Source: JBBRBB01 sp963830175 | GTDB lineage: Bacteria; Bacteroidota; Bacteroidia; Chitinophagales; Chitinophagaceae | NCBI GenBank assembly: GCA_963830175.1 | Contig: CAWHKV010000009.1 | Location: 62,001 to 126,000 of the forward strand | Length of the DNA stretch: 64,000 bases | Reading direction: 5' to 3' | Shown: positions 28,149-37,103 of the stretch, one piece after another | Position numbering within the stretch: position 1 is the stretch's first letter | Layout: every line of letters begins with the position of its first letter | Made by a program: the position numbers and the translations under genes | Notes under the pieces: generated by a model | Seen by the model: the letters and a program-made list of their open reading frames with translations, nothing else | Told to the model about the DNA's origin: nothing | Databases searched by the model: none

Positions 28149-29324
28149 TTATTCCATATTCTCAATAACTGCAAATGCCTGTGCCAGGTCTTTAATCAGG
28201 TAATCAGCATCTTCCAGTCCTACATAGATGCGCAATAACCGCATCTCCTTGTTTGTCGGGTCAAATTCATCCCTGTTATAAGCGGCACATTTTGGAAAAA
28301 TCAGCGATTCATGACCACCCCAGCTCACTGCCATCAAAAAATGTTGAATGGCATTGCAAAAGGCTTCAATGGTTTCGAGTTTTTCGGTTTTAAGAGAGAA
28401 GGTTATTAATCCGCATGCATTGCCCATTTGCGCTTTTGCCAGTTCATATTGAGGAAATGATTTATCAAAAGGAAAGATCAGGTTTTCAACACGGTCACGC
28501 GTTTTTAAATAATCTAACACCTTAAGCGTTGTTTCTGTAATTTTTTCAAGCCGTATTGGCAAGGTTCTTAATCCTCTTATTAGCAGCCAGGCATTAAAAG
28601 GTTGAATACTGCTTCCTACTGTAAGTAATTCATTATGAAATATGCGCGATATCATTTCCGCGCTGCCGCACAAAACCCCTGATACCGCATCACTATGACC
28701 GCCAATGTACTTAGTAGCAGTTTGCATAGATATATCAATACCCATCGAAAAAGGTTTCTGGTAAAGAGAAGTGCAATAACTGTTATCACAGATCGTAACA
28801 ATATTTCGTTCCCGCGCAATCTTTGCTACACCCCGTAGGTCCTGTAATTCGTACGTCCAGCTATTAGGGCTTTCCAGGTAATATAGGGTGGTGTTTTCGC
28901 GGGTAGCATCAATAAAGTTCTGCAGGTTGGTACCATCAATAAATGTGGTGGTTATATTAAATCGGGTAAGGGTTTCAGAAAATAATTTGCGCGTCCAGGT
29001 ATAAGGGTCTTTTACACTTACAATGTGGTCGCCGCTTTTAACATTAGCCAGAACCGCAGCGAACGTGGCTGCAGTTCCGCTGTTAAAAACCAGGCAGTCT
29101 TCCGCCTCATCCAGCGCAGCAAGTTTGGTACGCAAAATCTTTACAGTTGGGTTAAGACCGCGGCTGTAAATCCATGTGCTGTATTCATCGTGCAGGCTTA
29201 TCCGCAGGTCTTCAACGGTCTCAAATGCAAAATTGCTGGTTTGTATTATGGGTGGTGCAACAGCCCTGAAATAATTTTCCCTGTTCTCGCCCAACTCGTT
29301 TAATATATATGAAAGATCTTCCAA
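28149..29324 (-). CDS. Trans-sulfuration family PLP enzyme (cystathionine synthase/lyase type)
   Basis: This 391-residue fold-type I PLP enzyme belongs to the Cys/Met metabolism family (cystathionine gamma-synthase, beta-lyase or methionine gamma-lyase). The PLP lysine lies in QTATKYIGGHSDAVSG (about residue 196). Other family blocks are EDCLVFNSGTAATFAAVLA, YYLESPNSWTYELQDL, TICDNSYCTSLYQKP and GSSIQPFNAWLLIRGLRTL. The exact reaction cannot be set from sequence. Translation starts at a TTG (29324); no in-frame ATG precedes the conserved start. It is divergent from the split metH genes, which supports a role in methionine or sulfur amino acid metabolism. Confidence 0.88.
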   Translation of the reverse strand: MEDLSYILNELGENRENYFRAVAPPIIQTSNFAFETVEDLRISLHDEYSTWIYSRGLNPTVKILRTKLAALDEAEDCLVFNSGTAATFAAVLANVKSGDHIVSVKDPYTWTRKLFSETLTRFNITTTFIDGTNLQNFIDATRENTTLYYLESPNSWTYELQDLRGVAKIARERNIVTICDNSYCTSLYQKPFSMGIDISMQTATKYIGGHSDAVSGVLCGSAEMISRIFHNELLTVGSSIQPFNAWLLIRGLRTLPIRLEKITETTLKVLDYLKTRDRVENLIFPFDKSFPQYELAKAQMGNACGLITFSLKTEKLETIEAFCNAIQHFLMAVSWGGHESLIFPKCAAYNRDEFDPTNKEMRLLRIYVGLEDADYLIKDLAQAFAVIENME

Positions 29325-29677
29325 AATGTATAGGTATGTTTTGCGGCAATATATCTAAATGTAGATGTAAAAACCCTTTTTAAAAAAACTTATAACGTTT
29401 ACATAATATCTGGTATATGCGAGATGCATACCGTACCTATTTTGCTATAAAACATTTGTACAGTAATTTGCACCCTCGCAGGCAGATTTGTTTATTGTTC
29501 GGCCTGTTGTTTAACCAAGATCGTTCAAACTGATCTAAACTGAACTAATAAACGTGTTGAAACCTACCTCCGGTTCTCTTTTACGTTTAAAAGTTTTATG
29601 TTGTCAGCTGCACGATCAAACTGCATCCCCTGTTGCGTCGCACGCTTCAGGGTTCAGTAAAAAGATCTACAAAAATT
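29325..29677. promoter_or_regulatory. 353-bp divergent regulatory region between the PLP enzyme gene and metH
   Basis: This is the only gap over 300 bases in the window. It holds an imperfect inverted repeat at 29412-29432 (GGTAT...ATACC) near the PLP gene. A small hairpin, AGATC-GTTCAAACT-GATCT, lies at about 29517-29535. A copy of the 16-bp interspersed motif sits at 29632. A TTTG-rich stretch around 29450-29470 could be a metH promoter. I could not match a SAM or cobalamin riboswitch by eye, although either would suit these genes. Confidence 0.35.
29632..29647 (+). repeat. 16-bp interspersed motif, copy 2
   Basis: GTTGCGTCGCACGCTT differs by one base from copies 1 and 3. It ends 30 bases before the metH-N start codon. 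An in-frame TTG inside it would extend the protein by 15 unconserved residues, so I reject that start. Confidence 0.6.
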
Positions 29678-30694
29678 ATGAGCACTTTACAAGATTTGCT
29701 GAAACAAAAAATTCTGATCATAGATGGGGCAATGGGCACCATGATACAGCAGCACAAGCTAAATGAGGCTGATTACCGCGGCGAAAAATTTAAAGATTGG
29801 CCGCACGATCTTAAAGGCAACAACGATTTGTTATGCCTTACCCAACCCGATATTATAAAGAAGATTCACCTGCAATATTTGCAGGCAGGTGCAGATATTT
29901 TAGAAACAAATACTTTTAATTCGCAAAAGGTTTCTCTTGCAGATTATCACATGCAACACCTTGCAACAGAAATCAATGTTGCGGCTGTAACCCTTGCGCG
30001 ACAAGCTGTTGATGAATTTAATAAAGGCGGTAATACCGCACCAAAATTTATTGCAGGGGCTATTGGTCCCATGAACAAAACGCTTTCATTATCTCCCGAT
30101 GTAAATAACCCTGGATACCGCGGGGTAACTTTTGATGAAGTAGCCGATGCCTATTACGAGCAGGTTAAAGCGCTTACTGAAGCAGGTGCTGACATTCTTA
30201 TGATCGAAACCATATTTGATACACTTAATGCAAAGGCTGCAATATTTGCTATAAAAAAATATTTCAGGGATGTGCACACAAGTACACTCCCAATAATGAT
30301 CAGCGGAACAATTACCGATGCCAGCGGACGAACCTTAAGCGGTCAAACGCTGGAAGCATTTTATGCTTCGGTAATGCATGCAAATCCTATCAGCGTGGGA
30401 CTAAACTGCGCCCTTGGTGCAGCACAAATGAGACCGCATATTGAAGAATTAAGCAACCTCGCAGCATGTTATGTTTCAGCATATCCCAATGCAGGATTAC
30501 CCAACACAATGGGCGAATATGATGAGCAGCCCGAAGAAACAGCTCACCATATTGAAGAATGGGCGCAGGATGGTTTTGTAAATATTGTTGGCGGTTGTTG
30601 CGGTACAACACCGGCGCACATTCAACAAATAGCGAATAAGGTAAAAAATCTATCTCCGCGCGCATTGCCTTTAACCGAAGAATTCATAGCATAA
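29678..30694 (+). CDS. metH: Methionine synthase, homocysteine-binding subunit (MetH N-terminal half)
   Basis: This 338-residue protein is the homocysteine S-methyltransferase domain of cobalamin-dependent methionine synthase, encoded as its own gene. It carries KILIIDGAMGTMIQQHKL at the start, DILETNTFNSQ, and the zinc-binding cysteines Cys244 (GLNCALG) and Cys307-Cys308 (GGCCGTTP). The stop is separated by two bases from the start of the gene for the other domains, so the pair is translationally linked. I chose the ATG at 29678 because it leads directly into conserved sequence. Confidence 0.93.
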   Translation: MSTLQDLLKQKILIIDGAMGTMIQQHKLNEADYRGEKFKDWPHDLKGNNDLLCLTQPDIIKKIHLQYLQAGADILETNTFNSQKVSLADYHMQHLATEINVAAVTLARQAVDEFNKGGNTAPKFIAGAIGPMNKTLSLSPDVNNPGYRGVTFDEVADAYYEQVKALTEAGADILMIETIFDTLNAKAAIFAIKKYFRDVHTSTLPIMISGTITDASGRTLSGQTLEAFYASVMHANPISVGLNCALGAAQMRPHIEELSNLAACYVSAYPNAGLPNTMGEYDEQPEETAHHIEEWAQDGFVNIVGGCCGTTPAHIQQIANKVKNLSPRALPLTEEFIA

Positions 30695-30696
30695 AA

Positions 30697-33399
30697 ATGA
30701 GCAAGCCCACAATTAAACCTTACATGCGCCTGAGCGGACTTGAGCCACTTGTAATCAGGCCAGAATCCAATTTCATCAATGTAGGGGAACGTACCAACGT
30801 TACCGGATCTAAAAAGTTTGCGCGTCTCATAAGGGAAAATAAATACGAAGAAGCATTAAGCGTTGCACGGCAACAGGTTGAAAATGGCGCACAAATTATC
30901 GATGTAAACATGGATGATGCGCTGCTTGATGGAGAACAGGCAATGGCCAATTTTTTAAATTACCTGCAAAGCGAACCTGATATTGCGCGAATACCCATAA
31001 TGATAGACTCTTCAAAATTTACTGTAATTGAAGCGGGTTTAAAATGTGTACAGGGGCGATGCATAGTAAATTCAATTTCATTAAAAGAAGGGGAAGAAAA
31101 ATTTATTCAGCAGGCTACAACCTGCCTTGCGTATGGCGCCGCAGTGGTAGTGATGGCCTTTGATGAAAACGGGCAGGCAGACACACTGCAACGCCGTCTA
31201 AATATTTGTGAACGTGCTTTTCAAATTTTGACACAACAGGTAGGATTTGCACCACAAGATATCATCTTTGATCCAAACATTTTTGCAGTTGCCACAGGTA
31301 TAGAAGAACATAATAATTACGCAGTAGATTTTATTGAAGCAACCAAAATATTGAAGCAGAAATACCCTAGGGTAAAGATCAGCGGCGGAGTTAGTAATCT
31401 GTCATTTTCATTTCGCGGTAACGATCACATTCGCGAAGCCATGCACAGCGTGTTCTTATTTCATGCAATTAAAGCAGGCATGGATATGGGCATTGTAAAT
31501 GCAGGCCAACTGGTTATCTACGACGAAATTGAACCTGCCTTAAAACAGCTTTGTGAAGATGTGATCTTTAACCGGAATAATGACCATAATCAATCAACAG
31601 AAAAACTTGTTGCTTATAGCGAAACAGTAAAAACAAAAGGTAAGGTTGAAAAAAAAGATGATGCCTGGAGAAATACTTCGGTTGAAGAAAGGTTAAAATA
31701 TTCCCTTGTAAACGGCATTACTGATTATATAGATACAGATACAGAGGAAGCAAGGCTTTCTTATAACAAACCACTGGAAGTAATTGAAGGCCCTTTAATG
31801 GCCGGAATGAATGTAGTGGGCGACCTGTTTGGCAGTGGTAAAATGTTTTTACCCCAGGTGGTTAAGAGTGCACGTGTAATGAAGAAAAGTGTTGCCTGGC
31901 TAACACCATTTATTGAAGAAGAAAAAAGAAATAACCCGCTTGCAAAACAGGGTGCAGTACCAACAATTTTACTCGCAACGGTTAAAGGAGATGTACACGA
32001 TATCGGGAAAAATATAGTTGGGGTAGTTTTGGGATGTAATGGATATAATATTAAAGACCTGGGTGTTATGGTACCAGCGGATAAAATATTGGATACCGCA
32101 CAGGAATTGAATGCAGATATAATTGGTCTAAGCGGTTTAATAACCCCATCATTAGACGAAATGGTGCATGTGGCACATGAGATGAAACGCAGAAAGATGT
32201 CACAACCATTACTTATTGGTGGAGCAACAACAAGCCGTATGCATACCGCTGTAAAAATTTCCCCTGAGTATGATAATGGAGTTTTGCATGTAATTGATGC
32301 TTCACGCAGTGTAACCGTTGTAAGTACTTTACTGAATAATGCACTTAAAAATGATGTAATTGAAAAGGCTAGAACTGAATATGACAAATTGAGAGAGGAC
32401 TATAACAATAAAAAAACTTCCAAGCAATATCTTACCTACACACAGGCCACCGCCAATCATTTTAAAATTGACTGGAGCGACTATACTCCGCCGACTCCCG
32501 TACTTAATGATGTACAGGCATTTAATGACTATTCCTTACAAGAAATTGCGGATTATATAGACTGGCAGCCATTCTTTATTGCATGGGAGCTTCATGGTAA
32601 ATTTCCAGCTATTCTGCACGACGAAAAAGTAGGAACGGAAGCCTCCAAACTCTATAATGATGCGAATAATTTATTACAGAAAATTATTTCAGAAAAATGG
32701 TTAACGGCGAAGGGAACAATTGGTTTTTTTAAAGCTGCAAAAACCGCTTCTGATACAGTTGATGTATTTAATGCTGATGGCACCAAACTTGAAACCTTAC
32801 AATTTTTAAGGCAGCAAATAAAGAAGGCAGAAGGTCAACCAAACACCAGCCTTGCAGATTTTATTAAGCCTGCCGAAGAAAATAATCCAGGCGATTTTAT
32901 TGGAGCTTTTTCAGTTACGATACAGGGCATTGAAGAACACATTAAGGCATTTGAAGAAAGCCATGATGATTATAATAAAATTATGCTGCAGGCATTGGCT
33001 GACCGGTTGGCAGAAGCATTTGCAGAATTGTTGCACAAAAAAACACGTAAAGAATTCTGGGGATATGCGCCACAAGAATCTTTACAAAATGAGGAATTAA
33101 TTAAAGAAAAATATTCCGGCATAAGACCCGCGCCGGGTTATCCAGCATGCCCCGATCATACCGAAAAAATTAAATTGTTTGCATTATTGGGTGGTGAAGA
33201 AAACACCGGCATTCATTTAACTGAATCGCTAGCCATGTATCCTGCTTCTTCTGTTTGTGGCTGGTATTTTAGTCATCCGCAAAGCCATTATTTTGGCATT
33301 GGAAAAATAAAAGAAGACCAGTTAAATGATTATGCAAGCCGAAAAAAAATGCCCCTGCCAGAAATGGAAAAATGGTTGAGACCTATTTTAGAACTTTGA
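30697..33399 (+). CDS. metH: Methionine synthase, folate-, B12-binding and activation domains (MetH C-terminal part)
   Basis: This 900-residue protein completes cobalamin-dependent methionine synthase, which transfers the methyl group of methyltetrahydrofolate to homocysteine. The pterin-binding domain (about 15-290) has FINVGERTNVTGSKKFARLI and IDVNMDDALLDG. The cap (about 340-425) is followed by the B12 Rossmann domain with the ligand His434 in GDVHDIGKNIVGVVL. The C-terminal AdoMet-dependent activation domain (about 580-900) has RPAPGYPACPDH and SLAMYPASSVCGWYFSHP. It lacks only the homocysteine domain, which the preceding gene provides. Confidence 0.95.
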   Translation: MSKPTIKPYMRLSGLEPLVIRPESNFINVGERTNVTGSKKFARLIRENKYEEALSVARQQVENGAQIIDVNMDDALLDGEQAMANFLNYLQSEPDIARIPIMIDSSKFTVIEAGLKCVQGRCIVNSISLKEGEEKFIQQATTCLAYGAAVVVMAFDENGQADTLQRRLNICERAFQILTQQVGFAPQDIIFDPNIFAVATGIEEHNNYAVDFIEATKILKQKYPRVKISGGVSNLSFSFRGNDHIREAMHSVFLFHAIKAGMDMGIVNAGQLVIYDEIEPALKQLCEDVIFNRNNDHNQSTEKLVAYSETVKTKGKVEKKDDAWRNTSVEERLKYSLVNGITDYIDTDTEEARLSYNKPLEVIEGPLMAGMNVVGDLFGSGKMFLPQVVKSARVMKKSVAWLTPFIEEEKRNNPLAKQGAVPTILLATVKGDVHDIGKNIVGVVLGCNGYNIKDLGVMVPADKILDTAQELNADIIGLSGLITPSLDEMVHVAHEMKRRKMSQPLLIGGATTSRMHTAVKISPEYDNGVLHVIDASRSVTVVSTLLNNALKNDVIEKARTEYDKLREDYNNKKTSKQYLTYTQATANHFKIDWSDYTPPTPVLNDVQAFNDYSLQEIADYIDWQPFFIAWELHGKFPAILHDEKVGTEASKLYNDANNLLQKIISEKWLTAKGTIGFFKAAKTASDTVDVFNADGTKLETLQFLRQQIKKAEGQPNTSLADFIKPAEENNPGDFIGAFSVTIQGIEEHIKAFEESHDDYNKIMLQALADRLAEAFAELLHKKTRKEFWGYAPQESLQNEELIKEKYSGIRPAPGYPACPDHTEKIKLFALLGGEENTGIHLTESLAMYPASSVCGWYFSHPQSHYFGIGKIKEDQLNDYASRKKMPLPEMEKWLRPILEL

Positions 33400-33494
33400 T
33401 CATTAAACCCAGGATGTATTTAACATTGCCCATCTTTCTCATGGTACAGTAATTGAATGGTTACTAGTATTATTCACCTTAAAAATGTATAATT

Positions 33495-33698
33495 ATGGAC
33501 AACTTAGAATTAAAAGGAAACTGGAATGTGTTTAAGGGAAAAATTAAACAAGCATACGGTGACCTTACAGATGATGATCTGGCTTACGAAGATGGAAAAG
33601 AAGATGAATTGTGGGGACGCTTAGAAAGGAAGACCGGAGAAACCCGCGATAAATTACAAAGCTGGTGGCGAGATCAAAAAGACAAAGACAATGTTTAA
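33495..33698 (+). CDS. CsbD-like stress protein
   Basis: This 67-residue, highly charged protein matches the CsbD family: WNVFKGKIKQAYGDLTDDDL is the hallmark, followed by a helical KTGETRDKL. CsbD members are small general-stress proteins of uncertain action. The gene stands alone, with a promoter-length gap (95 bases) after metH and its own terminator. Confidence 0.9.
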   Translation: MDNLELKGNWNVFKGKIKQAYGDLTDDDLAYEDGKEDELWGRLERKTGETRDKLQSWWRDQKDKDNV

Positions 33699-33716
33699 AA
33701 CATATTTTAATTAATA

Positions 33717-33739
33717 AAAGCCCCGAATCGGGGCTTTTT
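33717..33739 (+). terminator. Rho-independent terminator after csbD-like gene
   Basis: The perfect hairpin AAGCCCCG-AAT-CGGGGCTT is followed by a T run. Confidence 0.9.
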
Positions 33740-33864
33740 CTATTAGATTATCTTACACCTTAAACTGTTTCAATTATGCCCCAACAATTATGCATTTAAT
33801 CCCGTTGGAATGATTGTTGTATTACGTCTAAAAAAATTAAGAATAATTTAAAGACTAACATTTT

Positions 33865-34710
33865 ATGAAAAAACTTCTTCTTTCTGTAGTTTCTATAGCC
33901 TGCGTAATTTTATCATTTGCGCAGGATGTTACAGAAACTAAAAATCCATCTCCCTATCACACCAGTTTTAAAGTAGATGGACCCATAATTATAGGAAACC
34001 TTGCAGTGAGTGCATTGGGTTTAAGCCTCATTCAAAATAAGGATTCACTTACACCAGCACAGGTACAAACAAAAACCATTGATAAGGTTCCTTTCTTTGA
34101 CAGGAGCAGCGCAGGCTGGTACTCTGAACAGGCCAATGATGACAGTTACATTCCTTTTTATGGCGCATTTGCTATGCCCCTTGTAATGATGGTTTTAGAC
34201 AACAACGAAAGACAAAAGGCAGGACAGGTATTGGTTCTTTACAGTGAAACAATGGCCATCACATCTACCTTGTTTACACTCTCTGCAGGTTTAATTGATC
34301 GCCCAAGACCATTGGTTTTTTCTTCTACAGAGAACTGGAGAGATTCTGAAGCACCGATGGATAAAAGAATGAGTAAAAATTCTCAGCGTTCTTTTTTCGC
34401 AGGCCATACTGCATCTTCAGCAGCAGCAACATTTTTTGCAGCTAAAGTTTTCCAGGATTTTAATCCTGATTCTAAGTGGAAACCTTTTGTATGGGGTGTA
34501 GCGGCTGCCATTCCTGCTTCTGTAGGTTACCTACGTTATAAAGCAGGACAGCATTTTCTAAGTGATAATATTTTAGGATACGTTATAGGTGGTGCAACCG
34601 GTGTATTGGTTCCACAATTGCATAAAAATAAAATGATGGAAAATGTATCTATTTATCCTGCAATGGGTCTCGATTCAAAAGGTATTGCCGTAGTTTACCA
34701 CATCAAATAA
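33865..34710 (+). CDS. PAP2 family phosphatase
   Basis: This 281-residue protein has a signal peptide (about 1-19) and the three-part acid phosphatase signature: LIDRPRPLVF (motif 1), QRSFFAGHTASSAA (motif 2, His as acid) and RYKAGQHFLSDNILGYVIGG (motif 3, nucleophile His with Asp). The substrate is probably a lipid or isoprenoid phosphate at the periplasmic face (family knowledge). It converges on relA/spoT with nine bases between the stops. Confidence 0.9.
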   Translation: MKKLLLSVVSIACVILSFAQDVTETKNPSPYHTSFKVDGPIIIGNLAVSALGLSLIQNKDSLTPAQVQTKTIDKVPFFDRSSAGWYSEQANDDSYIPFYGAFAMPLVMMVLDNNERQKAGQVLVLYSETMAITSTLFTLSAGLIDRPRPLVFSSTENWRDSEAPMDKRMSKNSQRSFFAGHTASSAAATFFAAKVFQDFNPDSKWKPFVWGVAAAIPASVGYLRYKAGQHFLSDNILGYVIGGATGVLVPQLHKNKMMENVSIYPAMGLDSKGIAVVYHIK

Positions 34711-34719
34711 AAATACTTA

Positions 34720-36973
34720 CTAATCCAGCTCTTCGGCATCAAAGCGGTCAACGCTTTGTATGCCGTTTAGTTGTTTAAGGTGAGCCACCAGGTCGTCGAG
34801 TTCTTCCTTATCATGCACAAATATTTTTATAGTTCCCATAAATATTCCTTCGGAAGATTCTATGGTTAACGCTGAAATATTTATACTCATTTCCCCGCTT
34901 ATAATATTGGTGATTTTATTGATAACGCCAACATCATCCATTCCAATAATTTTCAATCCGGTAAGGAAGGAAATTTCTTTATTCTTTGCCCATTTTGTTT
35001 TTACAACCTTATGACCAAAGTTGGCCATCATTTGTGCAGCATTTGGGCAGTTGGTGCGGTGTATAATTAATCCTTTACCTGTACTAACAAAACCAAATAC
35101 ATTATCTCCGGGAATAGGGTTGCAACATTTTGCAAGTGCATATTTTATTTTGTCGCTGCTTTCACCAAAAATAATGAGTTCAGAATCTTTCTTACTGGCA
35201 TTTTTATGGTCTTCGAATTTAAGGTCGGTAACGTGCTTAACAGGCTTAGGCGCTTCTATTCTGTCGCCGTATAAAGTGAAGTCTTTTAATTGTTTTAATT
35301 CAATGGTCTTGATGGCAATTTTATAATAAAGATCAAGTTGAGATGGTTCTTTATAAAAGTTTACTATTTCATCAATATTGTGCTGGTTAAATGCTGCGCC
35401 AATACCCTCAAGTTTTTTTTGCAAAATGTATTTTCCATCGTCTGCAATTTTTCTTTTTTCTTCTTTTAATGAATCTTTTATTTTGCTTTTTGCTTTAGCG
35501 GTTACAGCAAAATTTAACCAGTCTTCTTTAGGCGATTGCTTGGTACTTGTAATTATTTCTACCTGGTCTCCGCTGCGCAATTTATGACTGATGGGAACAA
35601 GTTTGTGATTAACCTTAGCCCCAATACATTTTACACCCACTTCGCTGTGAATTGAAAATGCAAAATCCAAAGCTGTGCTGTCTACAGGCAACATTTTTAC
35701 ATCGCCTTTAGGCGTGTATACATAAATTTCTTCGGCAAGAAAACTTGTTTTAAAATCCTGCAGAAAATCTACACTGTCTGTATCCTGGCTCGATATAATT
35801 TCTCTTATCTGCCCAAACCATTTATCAAACCGGTCTTCATCATTACTTCCTTCTTTGTATTTAAAATGTGCAGCCAAACCTTTCTCTGCAATTTCATTCA
35901 TACGCTTGGTGCGTATCTGCACTTCTACCCATTTTCCCTGCGGCACCCATTACTGTCGTATGCAGTGCTTCATACCCGTTATTCTTGGGATTGCTTAACC
36001 AGTCGCGCAACCTTTCGGGAGATGGAATGTATTCATCCGTTATCAAAGAATATACTTTCCAGCATTCTTCTTTTTCTTTTTCGGGAGGTGAATCTAATAT
36101 AATCCTGATGGCAAACAGGTCGTACACCTCCTGGAAATCGATCCCTTTCTTTTTTATTTTATTCCATATGGAATGAATGCTTTTTGGCCTGCCGAAAATT
36201 TCAAAACTAAACCCTGTTCTTACCAGTTTTTCTTTTATTGGTTTAATGAATTCGTTGATGTAACGGCTGCGTTCTTTTTTGGTCTCTGCAAGCCTTTGCG
36301 CAATATCCCTGTAGGCCTCGGGCTCCAGGTATTTCATAGAAAGGTCTTCCAGTTCAGTTTTAATATTATACAACCCCATGCGGTGTGCAAGTGGTGCATA
36401 AACCCAAACCGTTTCACTGGAAATTTTTAGTTGCTTTTCACGCTTCATGTAATCGAGCGTGCGCATGTTATGTAACCGGTCAGCAAGTTTTATAAGAATA
36501 ACACGGGGATCATCTGTAAGGGTTAAAAGAATCTTTTTAAAATTCTCTGCCTGCTGGCTGGTATTGGTATCAATTACATTAGATATTTTGGTTAACCCAT
36601 CAACAATGCGTGCAATTTCACTTCCAAATTCACGCTCCACATCTTCAAGCGTTACATCCGTGTCTTCTACCGTATCGTGCATCAGGCTGCAAATGGTAGA
36701 TCGCACGCCCAACCCAATCTCTTCCACACAAATACGCGCAACAGCAAGGGGATGCAATACATAAGGCTCGCCACTTTTCCGGCGCATAGTTTTATGAGCC
36801 TCCGCCGCCATTTCAAAAGCTATGCGCACAAATTCCCTGTCGCCCTTTTTTAGTTTTGGGCGCAGGCTGCGTAATAATGCGCGGTATTGTCGTAAAATTT
36901 CCTTGCGCTCCTGTTCCTGCGTTAAGGTGTATTTCGGTATCGGTATATCTAATACTGCTTGCTCTGTTGCCAT
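34720..36973 (-). pseudogene. relA/spoT: RelA/SpoT-type (p)ppGpp synthetase/hydrolase, broken by one +1 frameshift
   Basis: This long RelA/SpoT homologue makes and degrades the alarmone (p)ppGpp. The N-terminal part (35894-36973, 359 codons) has the hydrolase HD domain, with His74 and His99-Asp100 in SLMHDTVEDTD, and most of the synthetase domain. The C-terminal part (34720-35946) has VEVQIRTKRMNEIAEKGLAA, the TGS domain (IYVYTPKGDVKMLP) and the ACT domain (about the last 80 residues). Near 35944 the frame changes. Removing one base gives VMGPQGKWVEVQIRT, the family consensus, and an intact 750-residue protein. A sequencing error, a real mutation, or two overlapping products from the GTG at 35946 are all possible. 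Confidence 0.88.
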
Positions 36974-36989
36974 CCTCTTGCTATAGGTA

Positions 36990-36997
36990 CAAATTTA
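36990..36997 (-). promoter_or_regulatory. -7 box (TAAATTTG) of relA/spoT
   Basis: The minus strand reads TAAATTTG, matching TAnnTTTG, 16 bases before the ATG at 36973. No -33 TTG at standard spacing is visible. Confidence 0.4.
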
Positions 36998-37087
36998 ATA
37001 AAAAGGGTTCAGTAAATTTTTAAGGATAATAAGGCATTTTGTAAAAGGCATATGATATTAACAACGTACCGTTTAACCTATCGGTTT

Positions 37088-37095
37088 TATCTTTG
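37088..37095 (+). promoter_or_regulatory. -7 box (TATCTTTG) of the ABC transporter gene
   Basis: TATCTTTG is an exact TAnnTTTG match ending eight bases before the ATG at 37104, implying a very short leader. No -33 element at standard spacing was found. Confidence 0.4.
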
Positions 37096-37103
37096 AACCG
37101 TAT

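Noticed and set aside
29517..29535. tRNA-like T-arm (GTTCAAAC loop with a five-base stem)
   Set aside because: No acceptor stem, anticodon arm or D-arm can be formed around it, so it is not a tRNA.
29340..29677. SAM or cobalamin riboswitch before metH
   Set aside because: No core consensus of either could be matched by eye; kept only as a question for a covariance search.
30694..30697. metH as a frameshifted gene
   Set aside because: The first gene ends with a true stop and the second opens with an ATG directly at its conserved start, so this is a real split.
31761..32387. Long antisense open frame inside metH (208 codons)
   Set aside because: It is explained by codon usage of the sense gene and shows no protein family pattern.
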